DNA from: Candidatus Gastranaerophilales bacterium
Lineage (GTDB): Bacteria; Cyanobacteriota; Vampirovibrionia; Gastranaerophilales; Gastranaerophilaceae
Direction: 5' to 3'
DNA: 51,203 nt
Assembly: GCA_900769355.1 (NCBI GenBank)
Contig: CAAGGG010000049.1
Location: 1-51,203 of the forward strand
Part shown: piece by piece, positions 16,212 to 25,051 of the stretch
Position numbering within the stretch: the stretch's first letter is position 1
How the letters are laid out: each line of letters begins with the position of its first letter
Program-made: the position numbers and the translations under genes
The notes under the pieces: generated by a model
What the model saw: the letters and a program-made list of their open reading frames with translations, nothing else
Told to the model about the DNA's origin: nothing
Databases searched by the model: none

Positions 16212-18713
16212 CTATTGTAACAAAGCTTTATCCAATTTCTTTCTGTAAAATTCAGTATTAATATTTAAGTTTTCACCTATTTCAAGCAACATTTCAACAA
16301 AACGCTTGATTGAAGTTTTTTTAGCTTTGAAAGCATCAGACTCAATTATGTCACCGATTCTATGGTAAATCTTTGCAAAATAAGTATTTTGAGCCTCTGC
16401 AATATCAACTTGAAGTTCAAGTTTGCGGATATTTTCAAAGATTTCCAAAACAACATCAGCCTGTTGAATTTCAAAACTATGGACAAGTCTGTTAATATTT
16501 TGAAGAATTTTCTTCCCAAAAACCTTGTTAGAAGGCGTTTTATCGAGTTGAATATCAATTTTCTTAGCCTCAGAATTTATATCAACGGCTTGTTGAATAA
16601 TTTCTTCGTCCATAAATCCGGTTGAATGTACCACAATATCATTAAATTTATGACTTAATGCATAAGACGCTGAAATTTTGAATTCATCAGGGATTTTCAA
16701 TCCCAGACCTTGTAAGTGGTAGATTGAACCCTTGCCCTCATCATACATATCTTGGTAAGTTTGAGAGAATTTTTCCAACTTGCCTTTCAACAAGATTTGA
16801 AGGATTTTACGTCTTTCTTCAATAAATATATCCTTCAAAGTAAAATATTCTTTACCAAAATACTCGTCAAGAGCTCTGATAATTTCGGTTAGAGTGTTTG
16901 CTGTGAAAGTTTTAATCAACTCATTTTTCATCTTGTTATATTCTGCATCGTCAGAATATTCCTTAATCGCACAATGAAAATCGCCACCTGCGTACTGCAT
17001 TAAAGCAAGCACAAGATTAGATTTTTGCAAAGTAATTCTCGATTGAACCTCAATATGACCTACAACAAATGTCGCAGAACCCTTTTGAGCTTTCTTATAA
17101 GCAAGCCTGTTAATTGTATAGCAATAGACATCTTCTTCGTCCTCAAAATCCTCATACAAAGACGAAAGTGCCCATAAACATGCGATTTGCTTTGGTGTAA
17201 TAATAGACGGTTTAACAAATCTTTCAAAAATATCTTTACCTGTTCCAAAATCAGCAATATTACTTTTTGCCTCAGCTAAAATATTTGTAAAATTCTCTTC
17301 AAGATTTTTATCCGTAAACTTTGCTGCAAGTTGCATTGCACGCGCTGCGTATTTCATAATTTGAACGGTTTCAATCCCCGAAATTTCAGAAAAGAACCAA
17401 CCGCAACTTGTATACATCAAAAGAGTTTGTCGCTGAATTTCCAACAACTCCATAGCGCGAACTTTATCCTCATCTGACAAATCAGGTTTAAAATTATCCT
17501 GTTGAAATTTCTTTACATTCATTTCACTTCTATCTAAGATTACGTTGATATACTCGTTTCGAACTTTCCAGCAATCATCAAAATATTTTTGACCTTCTTC
17601 TTCAAAAACGGCAACCAATTCATCTCTCAAATAGTCAAGAGCATTTCTTAAAGGCTTTCTCCACTTTTGGTTCCAGCCAGGGTGTCCGCCTGTTGAGCAA
17701 CCACAATCCTCTTTCCATCTACCAACACCGTGAAAACAGCTCCAGCTCGACGCCTGCTTAATATCAACTTCACAATCACTACGGTATTTATCCAAATATT
17801 CCGCGTAGTTGGTAATCGTAAAACCTTCATCTTTCGCCTTGATTTTCAAGACATAAGAAAGTGCCATATCTCCAAATTTTGTGTGGTGCCCGTAACTTTC
17901 ACCATCTGTAGCAATATTCACAAGCTGAGGATAATCTCTGCAATCCGAAATACCTTCTTTGAGCCTCTTGATGAACTTGTTTCCGTCCTTCAAAAGTTCG
18001 TCAAAAGCGACAGACCGTGAAATTGCGCCATCATAGAAAAATAAATCAATATATTTTCCAGGGGCAGATTTTATATAATACCTGTAAGAGCGTGCCGGAT
18101 CAATGTTTCCCCAGCTAACATCTTGCCAATCCTTGGCACCTTCTTTGCGAAATTTTAAAGCCTGATACGGAGACAAAACAGTAAATTTAATTCCATTTTC
18201 TTCCAAAAGTCGAAGAGTTTCATCATCAACAGCGGTTTCTGCAAGCCACATACCTTCCGGTTTTCGTCCAAAACGATAAACAAAATCACGAATTCCCCAA
18301 AGAATTTGAGTACGTTTGTCATTTTCGTTAGCCAAAGGCATAATTATGTGGTTATAAACCTGCGCCATTGCATTACCATGCCCAGAGTGTTCGGCAACAC
18401 TTTCAATATCCGCCTTAATAATTCTTTCGTAAGTCAGAGGAGCAAAATGTTCAAGCCAAGAAAGCAAAGTCGGACCAAAGTTGAAACTCATGTGTTCGTA
18501 GTTGTTTACAACGTCTAAAATTCTATTTCTGCTATCAACAATTTTTGAAACAGAATTCGGATTGTAACATTCCTTACAAATTCGCTCATTCCAGTCGTGA
18601 AACGGCAAAGCACTGTCTTGCAATTCTATCGCTTCAAGCCACGGATTTTCTCTCGGCGGTTGGTAAAAATGTCCATGGATTGTCAAAAATACTTCATTTT
18701 TTTTATCGCTCAT
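16212..18713 (-). CDS. Glycoside hydrolase family 57 / DUF3536 protein
   Basis: The 833-residue protein starts with the GH57 pattern: HGHFYQPPRENPW (13-25), SGHGNAMAQ (110-118), GMWLAETAVD (154-163, where Glu159 matches the catalytic nucleophile region) and ATDGESYGHH (about 270-280, holding the probable acid aspartate). Residues beyond about 300 form the long helical DUF3536-type C-terminal part. GH57 enzymes act on alpha-glucans (amylase, branching or transferase activity), so a role in glycogen turnover is likely, but the exact reaction is open. No signal peptide is present, so it is cytoplasmic. A cysteine/glycine-rich insert (WKEDCGCSTGGHPGWNQKW, near 333-351) is conserved in this subfamily to my knowledge. 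No other glycogen gene is adjacent. Confidence 0.88.
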   Translation of the reverse strand: MSDKKNEVFLTIHGHFYQPPRENPWLEAIELQDSALPFHDWNERICKECYNPNSVSKIVDSRNRILDVVNNYEHMSFNFGPTLLSWLEHFAPLTYERIIKADIESVAEHSGHGNAMAQVYNHIIMPLANENDKRTQILWGIRDFVYRFGRKPEGMWLAETAVDDETLRLLEENGIKFTVLSPYQALKFRKEGAKDWQDVSWGNIDPARSYRYYIKSAPGKYIDLFFYDGAISRSVAFDELLKDGNKFIKRLKEGISDCRDYPQLVNIATDGESYGHHTKFGDMALSYVLKIKAKDEGFTITNYAEYLDKYRSDCEVDIKQASSWSCFHGVGRWKEDCGCSTGGHPGWNQKWRKPLRNALDYLRDELVAVFEEEGQKYFDDCWKVRNEYINVILDRSEMNVKKFQQDNFKPDLSDEDKVRAMELLEIQRQTLLMYTSCGWFFSEISGIETVQIMKYAARAMQLAAKFTDKNLEENFTNILAEAKSNIADFGTGKDIFERFVKPSIITPKQIACLWALSSLYEDFEDEEDVYCYTINRLAYKKAQKGSATFVVGHIEVQSRITLQKSNLVLALMQYAGGDFHCAIKEYSDDAEYNKMKNELIKTFTANTLTEIIRALDEYFGKEYFTLKDIFIEERRKILQILLKGKLEKFSQTYQDMYDEGKGSIYHLQGLGLKIPDEFKISASYALSHKFNDIVVHSTGFMDEEIIQQAVDINSEAKKIDIQLDKTPSNKVFGKKILQNINRLVHSFEIQQADVVLEIFENIRKLELQVDIAEAQNTYFAKIYHRIGDIIESDAFKAKKTSIKRFVEMLLEIGENLNINTEFYRKKLDKALLQ

Positions 18714-18738
18714 CTCTTAACTCCGTAATATAAATCTT

Positions 18739-19233
18739 TTATTTGTTTTCATCTTTCGGCTTTGTGCTAATTACAGTGAAACGGTTTACGTCAACCCAAG
18801 GATCACCCAATGCAGTTGAAAAAACGTGTCCTGTAAATTCAACAACATCACCTGAATTCAAGTCAATATGCTTTTCGGCCTCAGTTCTTGAAATAAATAT
18901 TTTCATCTCAGACAAAGGGATATTGTGGCTTTGCACATCAGGTCTTTGAATTAAAAATGAAATATATTTTTCAGAACTTCTCATTGCAGGCTTGTAATCA
19001 AGTCCAAGAGTTGAAAATTTGTCAAACTTTGCTCTGATTTTAATATTTTTATTCAAATAAAAATTCGGGCGATTTACAACATCAATCGGGTTTACAGACA
19101 TATACCCCTGAGTCTGCTGTTGCTGCGGAGTTGCAATAGGAGCATTTGTGTACGCCATAATTGAATTTGCAGAATATACGCTAATTCCGGCTGCAACCGC
19201 CAATATTAATAACCAATTTTTTATTTTATTCAT
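18739..19233 (-). CDS. Exported protein, possible OB-like fold
   Basis: The 164-residue product has a signal peptide (1-27, ending SIMA), a short Q/T-rich linker (QQQQTQ) and a beta-rich domain (about 50-155). That domain has patterns such as IKIRAKFDKFSTLG and DVVEFTGHVFSTALGDPWVDV, resembling small OB-fold proteins that bind cations or DNA. The fold call is weak. It is 25 bases upstream of the GH57 gene on the same strand and could be co-transcribed with it. GAGGAA precedes the ATG. Confidence 0.6.
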   Translation of the reverse strand: MNKIKNWLLILAVAAGISVYSANSIMAYTNAPIATPQQQQTQGYMSVNPIDVVNRPNFYLNKNIKIRAKFDKFSTLGLDYKPAMRSSEKYISFLIQRPDVQSHNIPLSEMKIFISRTEAEKHIDLNSGDVVEFTGHVFSTALGDPWVDVNRFTVISTKPKDENK

Positions 19234-19333
19234 AGAAAACTTTCCTCTTATTTAATTTACAACAACATATTAACACAATTTTTAGATTTTGTAACTACCC
19301 GAATAAAGAATTTATCAAAAAAACTATTAGCTA

Positions 19334-19425
19334 CCAAATGCAAAGATGCGAAGTCTGTATCAAATGCAGCTAAGCAGCTAGGAAGCGAGGCAGCTAGGTT
19401 TTTAGAAGTGGATAAGGCAGATAAC
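19334..19425. repeat. Family A interspersed repeat, copy 6 (inverted)
   Basis: In this orientation the order is ATGCAAAGATGCGAAG, TCTGTATCAAATG, then CAGCTAAGCAGCTAGGAAGC. It matches the prepilin-gene copy (minus strand of 25676-25768) over about 55 bases, apart from one short indel, and is the best non-coding relative of that copy. The spacer continues to 19498 with the TTGCCACGATAGCG element also found at 3229. Confidence 0.85.
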
Positions 19426-19498
19426 TAGGGGCATTGCAATTACTATAAAATTACGAAGTCAAATTGCCACGATAGCGAAATGAGCAATAACTCGTTAG

Positions 19499-20395
19499 CT
19501 AAATCACCTTCAAACACAATCTTAAAAATGTTCTCCACCCCAATTTTTTGCGTTCTTGCCACAAAAAATGAATGGTTTCAGGTCTGATTTTAAGATTATT
19601 TTTAATATTAATTTTGGTTATATAATCGCTATGCAACCTCTTGTCACCGATCACAAGAGAGCAATTTCCGGCATTTGCGGAATGCCTCCTATAACCGACA
19701 AGTGGCATATTTATTAGCGCAGAACTGCCAATAAGGTGTGCAAAATTAAACACAAATTTGTCAGGGCAAATCTTCCATTCCCCAACTCTTTTATAATCCA
19801 AAAGCATCTTTATTGCAGATTTTCTAAACATTGCAGAGCTGTTTGGCGACCAGTACCAACCACCAAAACGTTTGTTTTTCAAAACTTTATATTCTACATC
19901 TCCGAAAAGTTCGTCAATGTCAGCGATATCATTTTTTAAACGTTCAAGTTTTTCAGTCGGCTTGAATTTCGGTGACGCAATAGAATTCAATGTGTGAACT
20001 TCATCATTCTCGCCGATTTCCACAATTTGACAAGACGTAAACGCGACAGATGTTTCAAGATGTACGCTTAAATGTACTTTCGCATAATCCGTCAACAAAA
20101 CATCATCACTGTCAACAAAGCAAACAAACTCGCCCTGAGCATCTTTCAAGCCTCTCAACATTGCAGCAAGCTGCCCCTGATTGCTTTTCTGCCTAATTAG
20201 CGTAATTTTGAGGTTTTGGTTTTCTGCAATAAATTTTTCAACAACCTCGCACGAATTATCGCTAGAATAATCGTCAACCACTATGATTTCAAAGTTTTTA
20301 TAACTCTGTAACTTTATACTTTCAAGCGTTTTCAGAATATATTTTTCGTAATTGTATGATGTTACAACAAATGTTATCTGAGGCAGTTTAAGCAT
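19499..20395 (-). CDS. Family 2 glycosyltransferase
   Basis: The 298-residue product from the ATG at 20395 begins with the GT2 nucleotide-sugar fold: TFVVTSYNYEKYILKTLESI, then IIVVDDYSSDNSCEVVEKF near 38-56. A VDSDD metal-binding motif lies near 96-100. The C-terminal part has a WYWSPNSSAMFRKSA acceptor-type segment and a basic end. It should transfer a sugar from a nucleotide donor to an envelope glycan or protein; donor and acceptor are unknown. The start overlaps the upstream DUF475 gene by eight bases, which favours this ATG over an upstream in-frame codon inside that gene. Confidence 0.85.
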   Translation of the reverse strand: MLKLPQITFVVTSYNYEKYILKTLESIKLQSYKNFEIIVVDDYSSDNSCEVVEKFIAENQNLKITLIRQKSNQGQLAAMLRGLKDAQGEFVCFVDSDDVLLTDYAKVHLSVHLETSVAFTSCQIVEIGENDEVHTLNSIASPKFKPTEKLERLKNDIADIDELFGDVEYKVLKNKRFGGWYWSPNSSAMFRKSAIKMLLDYKRVGEWKICPDKFVFNFAHLIGSSALINMPLVGYRRHSANAGNCSLVIGDKRLHSDYITKINIKNNLKIRPETIHFLWQERKKLGWRTFLRLCLKVI

Positions 20396-21473
20396 TCTCG
20401 CTTGTCTTTCCTTCTGAGCTTCCTTCTGCCAGAAGCCTTTCTTGTTTTTTATTGTATAAAATGGAAGAAGCAAGAGCTGCAAGGATAAAGCCTAGACCAA
20501 TTCCGCCTGTTACAATTTCAGGAACTTCTTTGACAGTAGACACAAGCATTAAACAAGCCAAAGCACCGATTGCCCAATGCGCACCATGTTCAAGGTACAA
20601 AAACTGTTTCAAAGTCTTTCTTTCAACAAGCATAATTGTCAACGAACGAACGAACATAGCTCCGATTGCAAGCCCGATTGAAATAATAATAATATCTTTA
20701 CTCAATGCAAAAGCTCCCAAAACCCCGTCAAGAGAGAACGAAGCGTCAATCAATTCAAGATACAAAAAGCTTACCAACCCAGTGCAACCAACCGCACCTG
20801 ATGCACATTTTGCAAGTCGCATTTCCTCATGTTTTTCTAGATAATGAGTAAATCCGTCAATCATTAAATATGTTATTATACCTGAAATCCCTGCAATCAT
20901 TACATGAACTTTTTGTTCTGTTGGCACGAAATTTTGAGTCGCCAAAAGCATAAATAAAGAAATTACAATTTCAATTCCTTTAATATGATCTAAATGCGAC
21001 AACGGAGCTTCAATCCACCTAATCCAATGAACATCTTTTTGGTGATCAAAGAAATAATTCAAGAACAACATTACCAAAAACATTCCGCCAAAAGTCACAA
21101 TCGGCGCGTGAGTTTGGTGTAAATAATATGCGTATTTATCGGCATTTGTAAGCGCAATATTTGCAACTTCCAACATACTTAACTTTGCAAAAATCGAAAC
21201 AACAAGAATTGGGAACAAAAATCTCATACCAAACACGGCAATAATAATGCCCCACGTTAAAAATCTCATTCGCCATTTGTGTGACATTTTTTCAAGTTTC
21301 ATTGCATTGACAACCGCATTGTCGAAAGACAAACTAATCTCTAGAATTCCCAAAACGAGCGCGATAAAAACACACGCAAGCCCTGAACCACTGTGAACAT
21401 GTTCACCCCATAAATAGGCACCAATCAACCCAACAGCCGTTACAATATATGATCCGATAAAATATTCTAACAT
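20388..21473 (-). CDS. DUF475/TerC-family integral membrane protein
   Basis: The 361-residue protein has about nine hydrophobic segments and the two paired TerC-type motifs with acidic residues: EISLSFDNAVVNA at about 47-59 and ELIDASFSLDGVLGAFA near 241-257. This matches the DUF475 branch of the TerC superfamily, inner-membrane proteins linked to tellurite resistance and metal (especially manganese) export. No ter operon is nearby, so metal handling is the more likely role. AAGGAGAG precedes the ATG. Confidence 0.85.
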   Translation of the reverse strand: MLEYFIGSYIVTAVGLIGAYLWGEHVHSGSGLACVFIALVLGILEISLSFDNAVVNAMKLEKMSHKWRMRFLTWGIIIAVFGMRFLFPILVVSIFAKLSMLEVANIALTNADKYAYYLHQTHAPIVTFGGMFLVMLFLNYFFDHQKDVHWIRWIEAPLSHLDHIKGIEIVISLFMLLATQNFVPTEQKVHVMIAGISGIITYLMIDGFTHYLEKHEEMRLAKCASGAVGCTGLVSFLYLELIDASFSLDGVLGAFALSKDIIIISIGLAIGAMFVRSLTIMLVERKTLKQFLYLEHGAHWAIGALACLMLVSTVKEVPEIVTGGIGLGFILAALASSILYNKKQERLLAEGSSEGKTSENA

Positions 21474-21653
21474 TGCTCTCTCCTTGTTATAAGGTTATTA
21501 TAGTATAAATATTAAAATTTAGCAATTTGAACTACAAACCATAATCTATCATTCAAAATTCAAATCTGAATCCACATTTCTAAACCCGACGTACGATTTT
21601 GCAAAAGGTTTGAAAAATTTTTGCCGTAAACAATTTTGAAAGGAATTAAAACT

Positions 21654-21818
21654 ATGGCTAGAATTATTGATGGAGAAAGACGAATTATCAAAATGTCAGT
21701 AGATGATGTATTGAGTATCGTGCGTGAGTATCAAGAAATTTGTCACAACTCGTGCTGCTATGAACATACCCGCGAATTGTTGTCAAAAGTCGATTTCTTT
21801 ATCCCGGAAGATGTGTAG
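21654..21818 (+). CDS. Small conserved-looking hypothetical protein, 54 residues
   Basis: The ATG at 21654 has AAAGGA at normal spacing. The product (MARIIDGERRIIKMSVDDVL...) ends in a Cys-Cys pair (HNSCCYEH) and an acidic tail. It is short, hydrophilic and without a known domain. It is followed seven bases later by a REP-like palindrome. The clean ribosome site and composition favour a real gene. Confidence 0.55.
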   Translation: MARIIDGERRIIKMSVDDVLSIVREYQEICHNSCCYEHTRELLSKVDFFIPEDV

Positions 21819-21824
21819 CATTTT

Positions 21825-21848
21825 GTCGGCATTGCAATGCCGACCTAC
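21825..21848 (-). repeat. Family B REP-like palindrome
   Basis: GTCGGCATT and AATGCCGAC arms are followed by CTAC on the plus strand (GTAG at the 5' end on the minus strand). The stem is almost perfect. It lies between convergent genes. Confidence 0.75.
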
Positions 21849-21857
21849 AATCGAGCT

Positions 21858-22901
21858 CTAATCTTTCATTTGCGGCTTAATCAAAAACTTAATCGCTTTG
21901 CCATCAATATGTTGGTGCATAGCCCATTCGACCTTATCCAACGGCAAGGTATCTGTAATAAGTTTTTCCACCTCAACATCGCCTGATGCAATGTAATCCA
22001 ACGCCATTCTGAAATATTTTGGCGTATGATGGAACACGCTCATCAATTTGATATCGCCGTAATGCATTTTTGTCGTGTCAAAAGTAACAGTAGAACCGGA
22101 TTTGCACCCGCCAAAGAAGTGAACAGTTCCACCAGGACGAACACAAGAGAAAATTCTTTCCCAAATCTCAGGCAGTCCAACGCATTCCACTGCAACATCA
22201 AGTCCTTTGTGTTCTTCCGTAAACTCTCTAAAAATCTTTTCAGGATTCGGATATCTTGTCAAATCAACGATTTCATCGGCGTGTGCAAAATCTTCTGCTG
22301 CTTTTAATTTTATCGGATTTCTTCCGGCAACAATAACATTTGCGCCCTTTAATTTTGCAAGTCTTGCAAACATCAACCCGATAGGTCCAATTCCAATAAT
22401 ACCGACTGTTTGCCCCGCTTTAATCCCTGTTCTTTCAACGCCGTGAACAACGTTTGCTAAAGGTTCGCAAAATGCTGCTTTATCAAAGCTCAAATTGTCT
22501 GGTAAAATAAGCATATTTTTTTCAACAATACGAGCCGGAACAGTGATATATTCAGCATAAGCCCCATTCAATAAGTCCAAATTTTCACACAAATTGAACT
22601 CTCCATGCCTGCAATAAAAACATTTTCCACAAGGAGCAGAATTCGCCGCAACAACCCTGTCACCAACTTTCACGTTTTCAACACCCTTACCGACTTTTTC
22701 AACAATGCCCGCAAATTCGTGTCCAAAGCCTGATGGCACTGATTTAATCAAGACCGGGTGACCGCGCCTGAATGTCTTAACATCAGTTCCGCAAGTCAAA
22801 GCTGACATAACTTTTACGACAACTTCGCCTTCCTGTGGCGGTTTTATCATAACTTCTTCGTATTTAATATTTTGTGGTCCGTAATATTGTATTGCTTTCA
22901 T
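21858..22901 (-). CDS. Zinc-dependent medium-chain dehydrogenase, copy 1
   Basis: The 347-residue product starts MKAIQYYGPQ at 22901, chosen because GGAG lies seven bases upstream. It has the catalytic zinc Cys in CGTD near 37, GHE near 60 (GFGHEFAG), the structural zinc motif CGKCFYCRHGEFNLC near 90-104 and a Rossmann turn GIIGIGPIGL near 164-173. These belong to the sorbitol/threonine/alcohol dehydrogenase branch that oxidises a secondary alcohol with NAD(P). The substrate is not readable from sequence. Its neighbour upstream on the same strand is a second, diverged member of the family. Confidence 0.88.
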   Translation of the reverse strand: MKAIQYYGPQNIKYEEVMIKPPQEGEVVVKVMSALTCGTDVKTFRRGHPVLIKSVPSGFGHEFAGIVEKVGKGVENVKVGDRVVAANSAPCGKCFYCRHGEFNLCENLDLLNGAYAEYITVPARIVEKNMLILPDNLSFDKAAFCEPLANVVHGVERTGIKAGQTVGIIGIGPIGLMFARLAKLKGANVIVAGRNPIKLKAAEDFAHADEIVDLTRYPNPEKIFREFTEEHKGLDVAVECVGLPEIWERIFSCVRPGGTVHFFGGCKSGSTVTFDTTKMHYGDIKLMSVFHHTPKYFRMALDYIASGDVEVEKLITDTLPLDKVEWAMHQHIDGKAIKFLIKPQMKD

Positions 22902-22954
22902 TGTTTTCTCCATAAGTCGATAGGACGATGAGTTCGTTTCGTTTAAATTATATT

Positions 22955-22978
22955 GTCGGATTTGTAAACCCGACCTGC
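22955..22978 (-). repeat. Family B REP-like palindrome (degenerate)
   Basis: GTCGG and CCGAC arms are separated by ATTTGTAAAC and end in CTGC instead of CTAC. It lies between the two dehydrogenase genes. Confidence 0.4.
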
Positions 22979-23965
22979 TTAGCTACTCACACTGATATAC
23001 GCCTTCATAATCCGATTTGCCATTGTATCCTCAAAGGCTTTTTCTATATCATCAAGTTTGTATTCAGTTGAAAGCCCTTTAACAACAACTTTTCCGGTTC
23101 GTAAAAGATCTAAAGAGTCTTTCAAATCCGCAGGTGACGGCGAATAACTCCCCATAACAGTTAATTCTCTGTAATAGATTTCGTTGTTTGGGTAAGCCGA
23201 CTCGTCGTGCGGAGTGCTTGAAAATACAAGGATTTTCCCGCCGTTTCGAACGTATTTTAAAGCCGTATCAATCGCCTTGTCCGCTCCTGATGTCATGAAT
23301 ATTCCGTCAAACTTATGTTCTTCCGACAAAGTTCTGACATCAACCGCATTTATTCCTAAAGATTTCAAGAACTCAACACGCTCAGGAATTAAATCACAGC
23401 CCGTAACCTTTGCGCCATAGGCTTTTAAGGCTTGTGCCGTCAAAATTCCGATTGAGCCTAAACCGACAACAAGCACCTCATCATCTTCCAACAAATTCGC
23501 TCTTTTTACCGCTCTGACGATACACCCGAGCGGTTCGTAGAAAGATGCCTCAATATCAGTCAAATTTTCAGGCTTGATATGTGCGACATTTTGAAGATGT
23601 TCTTCGCTCAAGTAAACATATTCCGAAAATCCACCCGGGCGAATATTTGTTGACTTGAAATGCTTACACATAGAAACATTTCCATGCTTGCAATAAACAC
23701 ATTTTCCACAAGGAATATGGTGCGATGTAACGATTTCGTCGCCGACTTTAAAATCGGTATCTGAATTTATATCAACAATTTGAGCTACAATTTCGTGCCC
23801 CAAAACCGTTCCGTTTTTCGCAATTTTATGCACAAACTTAACGATATCAGACCCACAAAGTCCACAGCCAACAACCTTTACAATAGCACCTTTTTGACCG
23901 TCGAGTTTAATATCATCGGCTTGTTTTATAATAATTTTGTCATCACTTACAACTGCTGTTTTCAT
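22979..23965 (-). CDS. Zinc-dependent medium-chain dehydrogenase, copy 2
   Basis: The 328-residue protein has CGLCGSD near 34-40, the GHE motif near 56, structural zinc motif CGKCVYCKHGNVSMC near 84-98, and a dinucleotide-binding VLVVGLGSIGILTAQ near 164-178. It belongs to the same family as the gene 77 bases downstream but differs through most of the chain, so it is not a recent duplication. The pair may oxidise related polyols or alcohols. GAGAGGTC precedes the ATG. Confidence 0.88.
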   Translation of the reverse strand: MKTAVVSDDKIIIKQADDIKLDGQKGAIVKVVGCGLCGSDIVKFVHKIAKNGTVLGHEIVAQIVDINSDTDFKVGDEIVTSHHIPCGKCVYCKHGNVSMCKHFKSTNIRPGGFSEYVYLSEEHLQNVAHIKPENLTDIEASFYEPLGCIVRAVKRANLLEDDEVLVVGLGSIGILTAQALKAYGAKVTGCDLIPERVEFLKSLGINAVDVRTLSEEHKFDGIFMTSGADKAIDTALKYVRNGGKILVFSSTPHDESAYPNNEIYYRELTVMGSYSPSPADLKDSLDLLRTGKVVVKGLSTEYKLDDIEKAFEDTMANRIMKAYISVSS

Positions 23966-24021
23966 TCTCTGACCTCTCGTAAAAATTTTATCACAAACTT
24001 GAAAAGATAAGAAATAAATTA

Positions 24022-24034
24022 TATAATATTTTTA
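24022..24034 (+). promoter_or_regulatory. Promoter for leaderless GNAT-like mRNA
   Basis: TATAAT (24022-24027), six bases, then the ATG at 24034, with no Shine-Dalgarno. Confidence 0.6.
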
Positions 24035-25014
24035 TGACAGTAATAAGAAGATTAAATTGCTTTGATACTCCAAAAATTAAGAAAATGATTTCGTACCTCG
24101 GGGATAACGAAAAATTTTCAAAAGCTCTCACTGCAGAAGCTTTTGGGCTAATTCACGGACTTTTACCGTTGAAGTACAAGTTTTTACCTGAAACATACAT
24201 TTTATTAGAGAAAAAAGAAATTCTCGGGCTGATTACGGTAGTTCCAACAAGTGGAAATCCTTATAAAATGAACATTACAAGGCTTGTATTTCAACAAAAT
24301 ATGTATGATGTCGGCAAACGCCTTGTCGAATTTGTTATCGCAAGATTTGGAGCAAAAGGCGCAACTTCTTTTGCTGTAACTGTCGATCAATCACACGACG
24401 AGCTATTGAACCTGTTTATGCAAGGTTGCGGATTTAGACAATGCAGTTATGAAAATTTGTGGAAATTGGATAATTTCAAACCGGAAACAGAAGTTATCGC
24501 GAATTTCAGATACTGCCAAAACTCTGATGCCAAACAAGTTGCGCAGCTATACAACAGCGAGCTCAAACCGCTTTACAAACCGTCACTACAAAGGCTCAAA
24601 ACAGAATACAGAGAACCGATTTTTGAAGGTTTGACAAATTATTACAAAAACCGCTACGTGCTGGAAGAGCCATCAAATCACAGAATTATTGCATATTTAT
24701 CAATTACCACAAGTGACAATTTGAATTTCATTATAGATTTGTCGCTGAACGACGCTTATGGTGTGCCTTATGACGAAATTCTCAATTTTGCACTTGGAGA
24801 AATTTCAAGAAGAAAAACAACATTCTACGCATTTTTGAAACATCGCCAATACACAGTGAACGCGGATTTTTTGGAAAAATATTTGCACGAACGGAATTTG
24901 AACTGCATTCAAACACAATGCGTTTTAATAAAAGATTTTTATAAGCCAATAAAACAACAAGAAAATGTATTACAAGTGTTTTCGTTTGGTGAAAACGAGC
25001 TTGCATCAAATTAG
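24034..25014 (+). CDS. GNAT-like protein, two-domain
   Basis: The 326-residue protein has an N-terminal part (about 1-150) with a GNAT-like strand-helix pattern: YILLEKKEILGLITVVPT near 55-72, then RLVFQQNMYDVGKRLVEFVI where the acetyl-CoA helix would sit, and FMQGCGFRQCSY near 129. A second, weaker half (about 155-320) looks like a degenerate repeat of the same fold. No acceptor can be named. A terminator follows at once. The mRNA appears leaderless. Confidence 0.5.
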   Translation: MTVIRRLNCFDTPKIKKMISYLGDNEKFSKALTAEAFGLIHGLLPLKYKFLPETYILLEKKEILGLITVVPTSGNPYKMNITRLVFQQNMYDVGKRLVEFVIARFGAKGATSFAVTVDQSHDELLNLFMQGCGFRQCSYENLWKLDNFKPETEVIANFRYCQNSDAKQVAQLYNSELKPLYKPSLQRLKTEYREPIFEGLTNYYKNRYVLEEPSNHRIIAYLSITTSDNLNFIIDLSLNDAYGVPYDEILNFALGEISRRKTTFYAFLKHRQYTVNADFLEKYLHERNLNCIQTQCVLIKDFYKPIKQQENVLQVFSFGENELASN

Positions 25015-25018
25015 AAAT

Positions 25019-25050
25019 AAAAAAGGAGCCATAAAGACTCCTTTTTTTGT
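25019..25050. terminator. Bidirectional terminator between convergent genes
   Basis: AAAAAGGAG and CTCCTTTTT arms lie around a short loop. A and T runs on both sides suit the convergent genes ending at 25014 (+) and 25052 (-). Confidence 0.85.
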
Positions 25051-25051
25051 T

